60,000 nucleotides of DNA from Owenia fusiformis (lineage: Eukaryota > Annelida > Polychaeta > Sabellida > Oweniidae), in contig CAIIXF020000009.1 in the NCBI GenBank assembly GCA_903813345.2, forward strand, positions 12,334,030-12,394,029, read 5' to 3'. Each line of letters opens with the position of its first letter. The first letter of the stretch is position 1. The translations under genes were made by a program, and so were the position numbers. Below the pieces are notes generated by a model, which saw nothing but the letters and a program-made list of their open reading frames with translations, did not search any database and had not been told where the DNA came from. Of this stretch, positions 1 to 12,091 are shown one piece after another.

Positions 1-1204
1 TCAGGAATCCGAATCTGCAAACCAAATTTCGATCCGACTACCGGTTCCAAAGTCATGGCGTGTCCGAAAAGTAGGTCAAAATAAAAATTCGCCAAATTCA
101 ACGTATGAGTTATGAATAAGGGGTAGAATTTTGTCAGGAATCCGAATCTTTAAATCAAATTTCGATTCGACTTCCGGTTTGAAAGTTATGGCGTTTTGAA
201 ATTTCGAGAAAAATCGATCTGATGTTATCCTGATAGAAAGTCAAGGAAAAAAGATTTTTTTGAAGTGTAAAATACGAGATATAGATTGAGTACAGCTTAA
301 GATAATGAATTCCTATAAAAGAAGGGGACCTCAAAAGCTACCTAGTTTCAATATTTGGACACCAAAATGCCTAGGTCAAAATCTAGGTCAAATTCATAGT
401 TTTTCCTTATTTTTGCGATTCTGGCACTACACTTTTAGGATTTGCTTCAAAATTTTGTATACAGGTAGTAAAGATTGTGCTAATAGTGTTAGCCTTTTGC
501 CGTCAGGAAGTATTTTGACCCACTTTTGAGATATGGTGTCCGTAAAGTAGGTCTAAATAAAAATTTCTCATAATTTAACTTATGAGTTATGAATTAAGGG
601 TAGAATTTTCTCAGGAATCCGAATCTGCAAACCAAATTTCAATCCGACTTTTCGTTGGGAAGTTGTGGCGTTTTGAAAGCTAAAAAATCGCTAATTTTGG
701 TGCCCCATGTTATGTCAATGAGAAAAAAGATTTTTTTGAAGTGTATAATACCAGATAAAGACTGAGTACAGCTTAAGATTCTGAAAGTCTATAAAAGAAG
801 GGGACCTCGAAGGCTATCTAGCTTTAAAATTTGGACACCAAAATCCCTAGGTCAAAATCTAGGTCAAATACATAGTTTTTCCTTATTTTTGCGATTCTGG
901 CACTACACTTTTAGGATTTGCTTCAAAATTTTGTATACAGGTAGCAAAGAGTGGGCTAATAGTGTGAGCCTTTTGCCGTCAGAGAGTATTTTGACCCAGC
1001 TTACAAGTAATTGGATGACTCAGCTTAAAACAAGTCTTAAATCTGGAGTCTTAAATTGAACTTGTTCAATTTACATGTCTAGTTATTCTTCCGCTTCCTC
1101 CTTACAAGATTTCTCAACAACTAGAAGAGCTTACTTTAAGTTGCTTACATGATCAACTAGGGAATGTATCTGGGATGATGGGAAATTAGGTCAAATTTTT
1201 ATCT

Positions 1205-1217
1205 AGGTCAAAGGTCA
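1205..1217 (+). promoter_or_regulatory. DR1-type nuclear receptor site in satellite spacer
   Basis: AGGTCA-A-AGGTCA, a perfect direct repeat with one base between. The matching place in the next spacer (2981-2993) reads AGGTCA-T-AGGTCA. Additional AGGTCA half-sites lie on both sides. It may be fortuitous within a satellite. Confidence 0.35.
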
Positions 1218-2589
1218 AGAACTAGGTCAAATCTTGCATTTTCAACATTCTTTCAATTATCTTCGTCGTTATTTATTGAAACAACTTTGTCCTTTTTTCA
1301 TCATGTAGCTTAGAAACAGCTCTTTCAAAGATATGCCATCAGATTTTTAATTTCTCGTACCGATTTTGAGATATGGCGTCCGGAAAGTAGGTCAGAACAA
1401 AAAGTTCTCCAAATTCAACATGTGAGCTATGAAATAAGTGTAGAATGATCTCAGGAACCTGAATCTGCAAACCAAATTTCGATCCGACATCTAGTACGGA
1501 AGTTATGGCGTTTTGAAAGCTCAAAAATCGCTAAATTTGGTGCCCATGTTAAGTCAATGGGAAAAAAGATTTTTTTGAAGTGAAAAATACGAAATATAGA
1601 CTGAGTTCAGCTAAATATAATGGAAGCTTTTAAAAGAAGGGGACCTCAAAAGCCATCTAGCTTAAAAATATGGACACAAAAATGCCTAGGCCAAAATCTA
1701 GGTCAAATTCAAAGTTTTTCCTTATTTTTGCGATTCTGACACTACACTTTAATTATATTCTTCGAAATTGTGTATACATGTAGCCAAGAGTGGGCTTATA
1801 GTGTTAGCCTTTTGCCGTCAGGAAGTATTTTGACCCACTTTTGAGATATTGTGTCCCAAAAGTAGGTCAAAATAAAAAATTCTTCAAATTTAACTTATGA
1901 GTTATGAATTAGGGGTAGAATTTTATCAGGAATCCGAATCTGCAAACCAAATTTCGATTCGACATCTTGTTCAGAAGTTATGACGTTTTGAAAGCTCAAA
2001 AATCGCTAAATTTGGTGCCCCATGTTAAATCAATGGGACTGAATAATTTTTTGAAGTGTAAAAATACAAGATATAGAATGAGTACAGCTAAACATAATGA
2101 AAGCCCATAGAAGAAGAGGACCTCAAAAGCTACTTTCCTTCAAAATGTGGACACCAAAATACCTAGCTCAAAATCTAGGTCAAATTCATAGTTTTTTCTT
2201 ATTTTTGCAATTCGGACACTACACTTCAATGATATTCTTCAAAATTTTGTATACATGTAGCAAAGAGTGTGCTAATAATCTTAGCTTTTTGCCGTCAAGA
2301 AGTTTTTGACCCACTTTTGAGATATGGTGATCGAAATGTAGGTCAAAATAAATGTTCTCCAAATTTAACGTATGAGTTATGAATTAGGGGTAGAATTTTC
2401 TCAGGAATCCGGATCTGAAAGTAAAATTGCAATCCGACCCCCGGTTAAGATTCTATGCCATTTTGAAGTTACAAATTCGCACTTTCCAGTATTCACGATG
2501 CAGATTGATCAAATATACTTTCAAAAATTCCTACATACCCTACTTTACCTCCCTACCTACTCAGCTACTTATTTGACCACTTACTCAAT

Positions 2590-2765
2590 TACTTAATTAG
2601 TTATTACTTACTTAGCTACTTACTCAGCTACTTACTCAGGTACTTACTCAGCTACCTACTCAGCTACCTACTCAGCTTTTTACCCAGTTACTTACTCAGC
2701 GACTTACTCAACTACTTCTAAGGTACTTACTCAGCTAATTACTCAGTTACTTACTCAGCTCTTTA
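2590..2765. repeat. Degenerate ~12 bp tandem repeat (ACTTACTCAGCT)
   Basis: About a dozen imperfect copies of TACTTACTCAGC in the spacer of the satellite. Confidence 0.8.
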
Positions 2766-2839
2766 CTGATCTATCTAGGTCAAAATAAATCTGGAGTCTT
2801 AAATTGAACTTGTTCAATTTCACCAATCTAGTTATTCCT

Positions 2840-2842
2840 CTT

Positions 2843-2872
<30 letters not shown>
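2840..2872. repeat. (CTTT)n microsatellite
   Basis: About seven perfect TTTC units. Confidence 0.9.
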
Positions 2873-2874
<2 letters not shown>

Positions 2875-4547
2875 TCCTAACACATTTTCTCTCCAACTAT
2901 AACATCTTACTTAATCCAACCTACATGGTTGACTAGGGAATGTATCTGGCTTTCTGGGAAATTAGGTCAAATTTTTATCTAGGTCATAGGTCAAGAACTA
3001 GGTCAAATCTTGGATTTTCACTAATTCACCACTTTTCTCAGTCCTCTTTCAATATTTTCGCTCCGGGTTTTTTTCATCATGTTCCTTGGAAAAAACGCTA
3101 ATTCCGTAAGGCAAATCGTTTTTTGATTACTATTACCGATTTTGAGATATTGCGTCCGAAAAGTAGGTCAGAACAAAAAGTTCTCCAGATTCAACATATG
3201 AGTTATGAAATAAGTGTAGAATGATCTCAGGAATCCGAATCTGCAAACCAAATTTGGATCGGACTTCCGGTTCGGAAGTTATGGCGTTTTGAAAGCTCAA
3301 AAATCGCTAAATTTGGTGCCTATGTTAAGTCAATGGGAAAAAAGACTTTTTCGAAGTGTAAAATACAAGATATAGACTGAGTACAGCTTAACATAATGAA
3401 TGCTTATAAAAGAAGGGGACCTCAAAAGCTACATAGCTTCAAAATTTGGACACCGAAATGCCTAGGTCAAAATCTAGGTCAAATTCATAGTTTTTCCTTA
3501 TTTTTACGATTCTGACACTACACTTTAATAATTTACTTCAAAATTTTGTATACAGGTAGAAAAGAGTGTGCTTATAGTGTTAGCCTTTTGCCGTCAGAAA
3601 GTATTTTGACCCACTTTTGAGATATGGTGTCCGAAAAGTAGGTCAAAATAAAAGGTTCTCCAAATTTAACATATGAGCTATGAATTAAGAGCAAAATTTT
3701 CCCAGGAATCAGAATCTGCAAACCAAATTTCAATCCGACTTTCGGTTTGGAAGTGATTGCGTTTTGAAAGCTCAAAAATCGCTAAATTTAGTGCCCCATG
3801 TTATGTCAATGAGAAAAAAGATTTTTTTGAAGTGTAAAATGCCAGATATAAACTGAGTACAGCTTAAAATTCTGAAAGCCTATAAAAGAAGGGGACCTCG
3901 AAGGCTATCTAGTTTTAAAATTTGGACAAGAAAATGCCTAGGTCAAAATCTAGGTCAAATTCATAGTTTTTCCTTATTTTTGCGATTCTGACATTACACT
4001 TTAATGATTTGCTTCGAAATTGTGTATACAGGTAGCAAAGAGTGTGCTTATAGTGTAAGCCTTCTGCCGTCAGAAAGTATTTTGACCCACTTTTGAGATA
4101 TGGTGTCTGAAAAGTAGGTCAAAATAAAAAGTTCTCGAAATTTGACGTATGAGTTATGAATTAAGGGTAGAATTTTCTCAGGAATCAGAATCTTTAAACC
4201 AAATTTCGATCCAACTTCTGAATAGATAGTTATAGCGGTTTGAAGTCTCGAAAAGTCGATATGATGATATCCCCATGTTAAGCCAATGTAGTCGAAGATA
4301 ACATCTTAAGAGACTAAATGTCTATATTCTAGCTGACTCAGCTTATTCTGAATGACTCAGCTTACAAGTATTTGGATGACTCAGCTTAAAAAAAGTCTGA
4401 AATCTGGAGTCTTAAATTGAACTTGTTCAATTTACATGTCTAGTTATTTTAGTTTCAGTACTAGTTCATGAAAATATACCTGTTAATTTAAACATCATTG
4501 AGGATAAAACAAATTATGAATAGTAGCAAATTTTGGAATACATTTAC

Positions 4548-4743
4548 CTGGTTTTAGGCATACTTTCTCCATCAACCCTCTCACTTCATTTCTTAAACTG
4601 GAAATTTCTTCACTTATGTCAGCTAACTTGTATTTTCTCAGTTCTCTATTTATCTTTTTGCTTTGGTTATCACTGCCCCTGTCCGCAATGGATAACGCAA
4701 TGATCGAAATCACAAAAACTATAGAACTGCGAATTAAAAACAT
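4548..4743 (-). CDS. Exon 1 of a tandem paralogue of the secreted flytrap gene
   Basis: Encodes 65 residues plus one base, starting MFLIRSS, with the same signal peptide and coiled coil as exon 1 at 28897-29092. About ten residues differ, and length and donor position (CCAG|gtaaatg) are identical. Its remaining exons would lie left of the window; the ~4.5 kb seen downstream is satellite. The differences are mostly conservative (I/V, S/T, R/K, D/E), which suggests a functional duplicate rather than a dead exon, although the rest of the gene is unseen. Confidence 0.75.
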
Positions 4744-4831
4744 ACTGATGGGCGACGCTCTAGTGTTTGATGTTCTTGCACTCAGAATGAGCTTATTATA
4801 CTCGAGCCAAGATGGATTTTAGCGGAATATA
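4744..4831 (-). promoter_or_regulatory. Promoter/5' UTR of the paralogue
   Basis: Shares ordered blocks with 29093-29185 (see that entry). A TATA-like TTTTATATATTCCGC on the minus strand lies about 80-95 bp upstream of the ATG. Confidence 0.4.
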
Positions 4832-5236
4832 TAAAATAGTTATATACAGAAAGTGCTTTGATTGGTTTTTACTAATGATACGTCACGTTTTCGTGAATCG
4901 TTTATTATAGCTACATTGCGTGGTGTAGAGTGAGACGGAAAATGCATATCTCTTCTAGTTTTGAAAGAACAATACAAATAGTTAAAAAAAAAAAAAAACA
5001 CAATACAATGCATGCGCTATCTTATGTGGACAGAGAATCATGATTATTGCATATTTAGCCTAGCAGATCTAGAAAATTCAATTTATTAAAAACTAGAAAA
5101 ATGCTGATTATGTTCAACGATCATGATTAACACAAAGTCATTTTCTGTGGATGTTGGATTACACGCAATCATTTTTTCATGGTTATTTTACCCAATCATT
5201 GAAAGCCCATAATCGTATGTAATGTGGCCAAATGGA

Positions 5237-5953
5237 TGGGTATCGATATGGCGAACTTTTTGAACACACGTTTCTCTTAAACCAGTCATCAAAAAATTCT
5301 GAAAATTTTACACATTGTCAATTTAATGGCCATCTTTTGAATGGTAACAATGTAATTGGAAAGATATATATACTTTCATCTATATTGTTTTAGGAAACAC
5401 ATCAAACACTTGCTTTGTTCTTGGTATCATGTTTCCAGAGTGAAATGAAACATCTTTCCGAACCTCATTGGAACAAAACGACATAAACACAACATGATTA
5501 GGTCTCTCAATATTGTAATTGTACAAAGGAAATTTTGGTTCATTTTAAAAAAGTATCTTGTTAATGAAATAGGTTTATCTTGATTTTTATCTATTTTGGG
5601 GGATTTTGTTTTAATTTTTTGAATACTTTTTTAAAATGAACCAAAAATTCCTTTGTATAACTATAATATTGAGAGGTCTAAAAACATGTTGTATATGCTA
5701 TTTTGTTCCAACAAGGTTCGGAAAGACATTTTATTTCATTCTCAAGAATTGGTAGAAAGGAGCAAAAACAATTGCACTAGAAAAACGAAAAATGTTAACA
5801 AAAACAGTTATATAAAATATTTCTAAATAATTTTCGCAATGTTGTCAATCAGTCAACATTACATAAAATACCGTGTTTTTTAACAGAATGTTTTCAATGA
5901 TTGGTTTAAGAGAAAAACATTGTTGAATCCAGTTCTCCATATCGATACCACTC
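5237..5953. mobile_element. Palindromic MITE-like element, ~717 bp
   Basis: Outer inverted ends GGTATCGATATGG / CCATATCGATACC. Inside them are paired TTTCTCTTAAACCAGTCAT / ATGATTGGTTTAAGAGAAA and a long inner pair around 5440-5625 and 5625-5755. No coding capacity. A partial copy lies at 10022-10545. Confidence 0.7.
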
Positions 5954-6600
5954 TTTTCGATCAGTCTGAGAACGAGATGGCACTTATGTAACATAAATAC
6001 TTGATTTTAGGACTGAAAACTGAACATTTCTCTTTATAATGGGTAATATAAAGGATGAATTCACCATAAACAATAATCCATATAATTTTTGTCTTTTTTC
6101 ACAGCATTAAAAGAACAGCTCTCGTCATGTGAGCTCTAGTCATGTCATGTCAAGTAAGTATTTTTTATTTACTCTGAAGTAACTATTTTGTTTAATAATC
6201 TTTAGTAGTAATCTCTAGAGCCGCTGGAAGGACGGCATCACTAGGGAAGTTTTAAATGTCTAAAGACTAGTTATAAATTCTGAACTGACGTAAATCCCTA
6301 TTCTACAAAAGTATCGAAGCGATTGCAAACTCAAAAGATAAGTTATTAATTTTCTTTTCCCACGGCCTTCATATGAAAAGCCTGCATATGAAAAGCTCGG
6401 GAAGAGACAACAAATAAAACAGTACGTTAGAGTCTAGATAATGTTAATGTTTTTTTGCATACACGCTTCCTTTTTAAATCAGGGAACCTTTTTCCGATAG
6501 CAGTGCAGATAATAGTCGTAGAGTCGCGCTATCGACGCATTGAGTGTGGTGTAATGACCTTCGATAGCAAGTCGCTACTACAGTCTCAGCTGTAGTGGCT

Positions 6601-6672
6601 AGCCCTTATGGCTCAGGGGTATGGCGTCTGACTCAACAACGGGAGACTCTTTCGAGTCTAGTACCTGGCTCG
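6601..6672 (+). other. tRNA-like sequence, probable SINE head or tRNA pseudogene
   Basis: AGCC...GGCT ends, a D-arm-like GGCTCAGGGGTATGGCG, an anticodon-arm-like GTCTGACTCAACAACGGGAGAC and a T-arm-like CTTTCGAGTC. Stems are imperfect and the spacing is off, so it is not an intact tRNA gene. Confidence 0.4.
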
Positions 6673-6709
6673 GTACACTACAGCTCCCCGACGGACGTGC
6701 CCAAGGGTC

Positions 6710-6850
6710 GTAACAAATTCATTGACAGAAAGACATTCCTCATTGACTGAAAAATTGTCTCATTGCACCCCCTCCCATGTAAAAAAGTCTTGCTACAGTC
6801 TTATCATTGCCATACAAAAAATATGTCAAGTAGCGCTTTTGCACACTGGC
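6710..6850 (+). repeat. Sequence shared with 30813-30910
   Basis: TTGACAGAAAG, ATTCTTCATTGA, AAAAATTG and GTCTTATCA occur in the same order at both places. Each lies ~1.7-2 kb upstream of one of the two exon 1 copies, as expected if the duplication included the upstream flank. Confidence 0.5.
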
Positions 6851-8340
6851 AACCTTAGTAAGGTGTACGGTAGGAGCCGGGGGTAGGAGTAAGTAATAAG
6901 ATAATCAAAACCTGGCCGGCGACGTGCAACTTGGTACGTTTCATCAGTCTAGTTTTATGGCCTTGTCACCTTTATCAAATTAATCTTTAGAGGCATGTTA
7001 CCCTCGTTAGATTTGCTACGTTGGATATATGTACAAAGCCAGCTTTCGGTTCTTTTAATTAGTGCACTGAGTACTTTAAGAAAGAAATTATGGTCTCCCA
7101 GGGATTATGGTCCCCCTTCTTAACGGCCCTTACTGGCCCTGATCAATAATGAGGGAAAGAGGTCACCATATAAATCAATCGAGAGTAGGACCATAATTTG
7201 AGAGATACCTTTTTACACCGGCCTTGAGTAGCTATGTTAAGCCGACTTAATTCTACAAATCTGATTCTAATGCTGGCTTCTGCAATTCGTTAGAAGTCGG
7301 CTTTAAGAAATATGTAAAGTCAGTTTCTAAACATCGGCTTTTAAATGCTTGTTTCTAAAAAGCATCATTAAAAGGTCTTATGAAACCTTACGATGTATTT
7401 ATGTTTTTTCAGGTTCGTACATTTTCAAGGTCGCAACCAGAGTTGACCTCTAAGGTTAGGGTAACTTATGTGAAGGTTGTCTCTAATGATAAACATTGAC
7501 GCAGGAATATTATACGAGGGCCGATCCAGAAGTCCTGATAAAACTGCCAAAAGAGTTTATCATTCGATTTGCACAATATTTTCAGAGTAACTGGTTCATT
7601 TATTTCCTCATAAGTTATAAAATAAATTAGATGTTGGTAACAAATATTTCTAAATTTATGGCTGCTATGGTAACACCAATAACGCTATATAGCGGGAGAG
7701 GCTATTATTTGCGAAGTTTAAACTTAGTTTCCTCTGTAAAAAATGATCAAAACCACATGACAAGATTTCTTTATTATACACATGGCTATTTTAATAGTAA
7801 CTACTGTTTATGTCCCATTCTTATAAGTGTGAAATTATTGTAAATATTGTATGATACAGAATACATGAATGCCTTATGATATATTAGACAAGACATGAGA
7901 CACTAAGCTTTCAGTTCAACTACGTAAAGCGATGCATGCGCATAAAAAGCGATTGAACAGAGCCATAGATTCAAACATGTTTGACTAGGACAACACATCA
8001 TGTCACAAATCTGACATGGTCTATACTATTAGCAGCAACAAGTTAAATATGGAGGTACTAGGACAGAACGTATTCCTTATCCCCAGATAGTGCTCCCCTT
8101 TGTTGTGTTTGAACTTTTAATCAGCCCTAAAGAGGGACCAGAGTGTCTCGTATTTTAAAAACATTTGTTGAAATCAAGAATGCTCGACACCTGAGTAGAA
8201 CTGCAAAATGTGTACAAACAGTGGGTGGATGGATACCAGGGTGTGTTAATGCAGAAGGACATTATTTTGAGTCTCTTCATTGAACTTTATTTCAAATAGG
8301 ACTTAGTTTTTTTCTGTTGATTGATCATTCTGAAAAGTCC
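6850..8340. other. Intergenic, no gene seen
   Basis: Short ORFs only. An MVTPITLY-containing 70 aa frame at 7631-7843 has no recognisable domain. Nothing else supported. Confidence 0.5.
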
Positions 8341-8356
8341 CTGCTGTATAGGGATA

Positions 8357-11238
8357 TACACTCCCCTGCATAAATTTGGCAACCTTAGCTCCCCCATTGA
8401 ACTGCGTGTTAAAGCCTCTTTATTTTTATTTAGATAACCTACGACGAAATAGCTTATACGGATGGAAACGTAACTTGACTTTATTTCCATTACCTCCAAA
8501 TTTTCTCAATTTTTTCCTCAATTACAATAGGTCGAAACGTGTAGATAGATTTGATGAATTTTTGAAAATCGTCATTCCCATGTAAACCAATGGGAAATGG
8601 TGGGTACGGGGCAAATCGGAAATCAGTATATCTATTCAGTAAAAGATTCAGCAAAAAATATGTTTATATAGAAAGTTGAATTGTCTAACTTTTTGTACAC
8701 TAAGTGTTTAGTTTACTTGATGAATACTTAATTGAAAATCATTTTCGCTTCCTGTGTTATTGCAATGGGTAAGTTTTTTTGAAAAACAATTTTGACTTTA
8801 AACCGCTATAACTTTGTTGAACCTGAAGAAACGTATCATTTTTTTGTTAAATAAAGTTAGCAAATTCAATTGCCTACCAAATGCAACTCGTATTTTTTGC
8901 AATGACTCGGATGAATGGATATTCTGTCATATGACTTGCGACAAACCCACCATTTCCCATTGGTTAACATGAGAATGTCGATTTTCATAAATTCATCAAA
9001 TTTATCATCAATTTTCGACCTATTGAATTGAGGAAAAAATTGGGAAAATTTGGAGTTATTGGAAAGTCAAGTTACGTTTCCATCAATAGTATAAGTTATT
9101 TCATCGCAGGTTATCTAAATAAAAAATTCAAGGGTAAAGAGGCTTTAACACGTACACTCCCCTCCATAAGTTTGGCAACCTTTTCCCCCCATTGAACTAC
9201 GTGTTAAAGCCTCTTTACGTTTGAATTTTTATTTACTTAACCAGTGATGAAATAACTTATAATATTGATGGAAACGTAACTTGACTTTATTTCCAATGCC
9301 TCCAAATTTTTTTTCCTCAATTACAATAGGTCGAAAATTGATGATAAATTTGATGAATTTTTGAAAATCGTCATTCCCATGTTATCCAATGGGAAATGAA
9401 GGGTTCGGGGCAAATCAGAAATCAGGATATCTTTTTAGTAAAAGATTCAGCAAAAAATATTTTTATATAGAAAATTGAATTGTCTAACTATTTTGAACAC
9501 TAAGTGTTTAGTTTATTTGATGAATATTAAAGTTACAGCGCTTCGAAGTCATTTTTGAAAATAATTTTTCGCCTCCTGCGTTATTTCAATGGGAGAGTTT
9601 TTTTGAAAAACAATTTTGACTTTAAAGCCCTATAACTTTGTTGAACCTGAAGAAACATATCATTTTTTTGTAAAATAAAGTTAGTAAATTCAATTGCCTG
9701 CCTAACTCGTATTTTTTGCAAGGACTCGGATGGATGGATATTCTGTCATATGACTTGCGGCAAACCTACAATTTCCCATTGGTTAACATGGGAATGTCGA
9801 TTTTCAAAAATTCATCAAATTTATCATCAATTTTCGGCCTATTGTAATTGAGGAAAAAACTGAGAAAATTTGGAGGTATTGCAATTAAAGTCAAATTACG
9901 TCTCCATCAATAGTATAAGTATTTTCATCGCAGGTTAAGTAAATAAAAATTCAAAGGTAAAGATACTTTAACACGTAGTTCAATGGGGGAAAAGGTTGCC
10001 AAACTTATGGAGGGGAGTGTATACTTTCATCTATATTGCTTTAGAAAACACATCAAACACTTGTTTTGTTCTTGGTATCATGTTTCCAGAGTGAAATGAA
10101 ACATCTTTCCGAACCTCATTGGAACAAAACGACATAAACACAACATATTTATTTAGGTCTCTCAATATTGTAATTGTACAAAGGCTTTTTTGGTTGATTT
10201 TAAAAAAGTATCTTGTTAATGAAATAAAATGTTTATCTTGATTTTTATCTATTTTGGGGGGATTTTGTTTTAATTTTTTGAATACTTTTTTAAAATCAAC
10301 CAAAAATTCCTTTGTACAACTATAATATTGAGAGGTCTAAAACATGTTGCATATGCTATTTTGTTCCAACAAGATTCGGAAAGACATTTTATTTCATTCT
10401 CAAGAATTGGTAGAAAGGAGCAAAAACAATTGCACTAAAGAAAACAAAAAATGTTAACAAAAACAGTTATAGAAAATATTTCTATATACATTTCGCATTA
10501 AATTGTTGTCAACCAGTCAACATTACATAGAATACCTAATAGAATACCTAATCCAATGGGAAATGAAAGGTTCGGGGCAAATCAGAAATCAGGATATCTT
10601 TTCAGTAAAAGATTCAGCAAAAAATATTTTTACATAGAAAATTGAATTGTCTAACTATTTTGAACACTAAGTGTTTAGTTTATTTGATGAATATTAAAGT
10701 TACAGCGCTTCAAAGTCATTTTTGAAAAGAATTTTTCGCCTCCTGTGTTATTTCAATTGGAGAGGTTTTTTGAAATACAATTTTGACTTTAAAGCCCTAT
10801 AACTTTGTTGAACCTGAAGAAACATATCATTTTTTTGTTAAATAAAGTTAGCAAATTCAATTGCCTGTGTCTAACTCGTATTTTTTGCAAGGACTCGGAT
10901 GGATGGATATTCTGTCATATGACTTGCGGCAAACCTACCATTTCCCATCGGTTACAAGGGAATGTAGATTTTCAAAAATTCATCAAATTTATCATCAATT
11001 TTCAACCTAATGTAATTGAGGAAAAGAATTGAGAAAATTTGGAGGTATTGGAATTAAAGTCAAATTACGTTTCCATCAATAGTATAAGTATTTTCATCGC
11101 AGGTTAAGTAAATAAAAATCCAAAGGTAAAGAGGCTTTAACACGTAGTTCAATGGGGGGGAAAAGGTTGCCAAACTTATGGAGGGGAGTGTAGTTCAATG
11201 GGTGTGCTAAGGTTGCCAAACTTATGGAGGGGAGTGTA
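8357..11238. mobile_element. Nested Tc1/mariner-type palindromic MITEs
   Basis: The TIR is TACACTCCCCTCCATAAGTT followed by TGGCAACC. Outer copy: 8357-9154 resuming at 11191-11238, split at a TA, which is duplicated. An inner copy with both ends is at 9153-10021, followed by the other palindromic element (10022-10545) and a right-half copy ending at 11192. Each full copy is a ~870 bp near-palindrome around an internal AATGGGAAATG. No transposase. The TA target and TIR style indicate Tc1/mariner mobilisation. Confidence 0.8.
10022..10545. mobile_element. Partial second copy of the palindromic element
   Basis: Matches about 5369-5870 of the first copy, including the central palindrome, but lacks the outer inverted ends. 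It sits between a complete and a half copy of the Tc1-type MITE. Confidence 0.7.
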
Positions 11239-11283
11239 CATTAAATAAATTGTGTAAATATTTTAGGTGGTTTCCTTTACTTA

Positions 11284-11705
11284 ACCAACTATTATTCGAA
11301 CTTATGATCGGACATAAGGATGATGTTACTTTATCACTTTATCACAATGCTACCAGGAGGAATTGGACCTACTGGCCTTACTATTTATGGATGTTTTTTT
11401 CTGTTTTGAAAAATTCGATATATGATGATATTTCTTAGTTTTTCAAAGAAATCTACAAATATTTTGTTGCGGTTTTATCTTCACATCGTCATTTCAACCA
11501 TTGTCATCATTTTTTAAAACGAGTTACCCTAAAATGTCAAGACAGCATGCTATTCTCATACTTATAGAATGTCCGATCATAAGTTCGAATAATAGTAGGG
11601 TTTCAAATATTTATAGTATGACTTACGTGTATACGATACCAATGGTAATGCTACCAGGAGGAATTGGACCTACTGGCCTTACTATTTATGGATGTTTTTT
11701 CTGAG
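11284..11705. repeat. Small foldback with an internal direct repeat
   Basis: CTATTATTCGAACTTATGATC (from ~11284) is inverted at 11571-11596. A ~55 bp block beginning AATGCTACCAGGAGGAATTG occurs at 11346 and again at 11647 in the same orientation. Confidence 0.7.
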
Positions 11706-11864
11706 TAAAAAATTAATTTGCATCATGGGTGAAAAAATGTTTCTTCTTTCCCGGTGAATGTCGAGTCTCGCATCATACGAATATAATTTTAGGCGATCTG
11801 TCTGCATGGGGTGTTAAATATTGATTAGGTTAAAACAAAAATTTCAAGACTTTTGGACAACTCT

Positions 11865-11870
11865 TTTATT
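11865..11870 (-). terminator. Candidate polyadenylation signal
   Basis: Minus-strand AATAAA, about 190 bp past the stop of the flytrap gene. It is a consensus hexamer in a plausible place. AT-rich DNA contains many by chance. Confidence 0.35.
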
Positions 11871-12059
11871 CACGTGATTACCTACATGTATATCATCACT
11901 TATGTTATTTGATTAGATTCAATTTTGCATTTAAGTGTCATGCAATTAGAATATTTGATGAGTTACAACATTTCTTTCAGCAACATTTTTAGAAAATGTT
12001 TTGTTTTGTCTGGCTTTTTAAGGCATAATGCCAGCTGCTAGCGATCCATAATCTGCATT

Positions 12060-12091
12060 TTATAGACGTCCATCCAAGACTGGTTCCCCTC
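12060..12091 (-). CDS. Exon 13: terminal exon with stop at the flytrap/TM1 boundary
   Basis: Acceptor caattgtag|GAGGGG. Gives G-GEPVLDGRL then TAA (12062-12060). GG-x-P-x-D is the motif that joins the flytrap to TM1 in GABA-B type receptors, so its presence in phase supports a true exon. The stop falls four codons after the Asp of that motif (D-G-R-L-stop). A minus-strand AATAAA lies at 11870-11865, about 190 bp downstream. Confidence 0.7.

Larger units (their letters stand above)
1..4460. repeat. Satellite with ~478 bp monomers and ~1.78 kb higher-order period
   Basis: The landmark GAATCCGAATCTGCAAACC or close variants recur near 5, 134, 617, 1451, 1925, 2403, 3225, 3703 and 4175. Steps of ~475 bp alternate with steps of ~825 bp, and landmarks 1451/3225, 1925/3703 and 2403/4175 are each ~1775 bp apart. 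So three monomers plus a ~350 bp spacer form one higher-order unit. Monomers carry AGGTCA pairs. Small ORFs repeated at matching phase are a by-product of the repeat, not genes. Confidence 0.85.

Noticed and set aside
305-529. 74 aa frame (MNSYKRRGPQKL...) with a similar one at 2097-2309
   Set aside because: Both lie in the same place of a satellite monomer. Other monomers break the frame, so the similarity reflects the repeat.
6601-6672. Intact tRNA gene
   Set aside because: Arms are imperfect and loop sizes abnormal. Kept only as a tRNA-like SINE or pseudogene call.
9720-10970. CRISPR-like regular spacing of repeats in the 8.3-11.2 kb block
   Set aside because: The repeats are long diverged palindromes of a eukaryotic MITE with TA ends, not short identical repeats with unique spacers.
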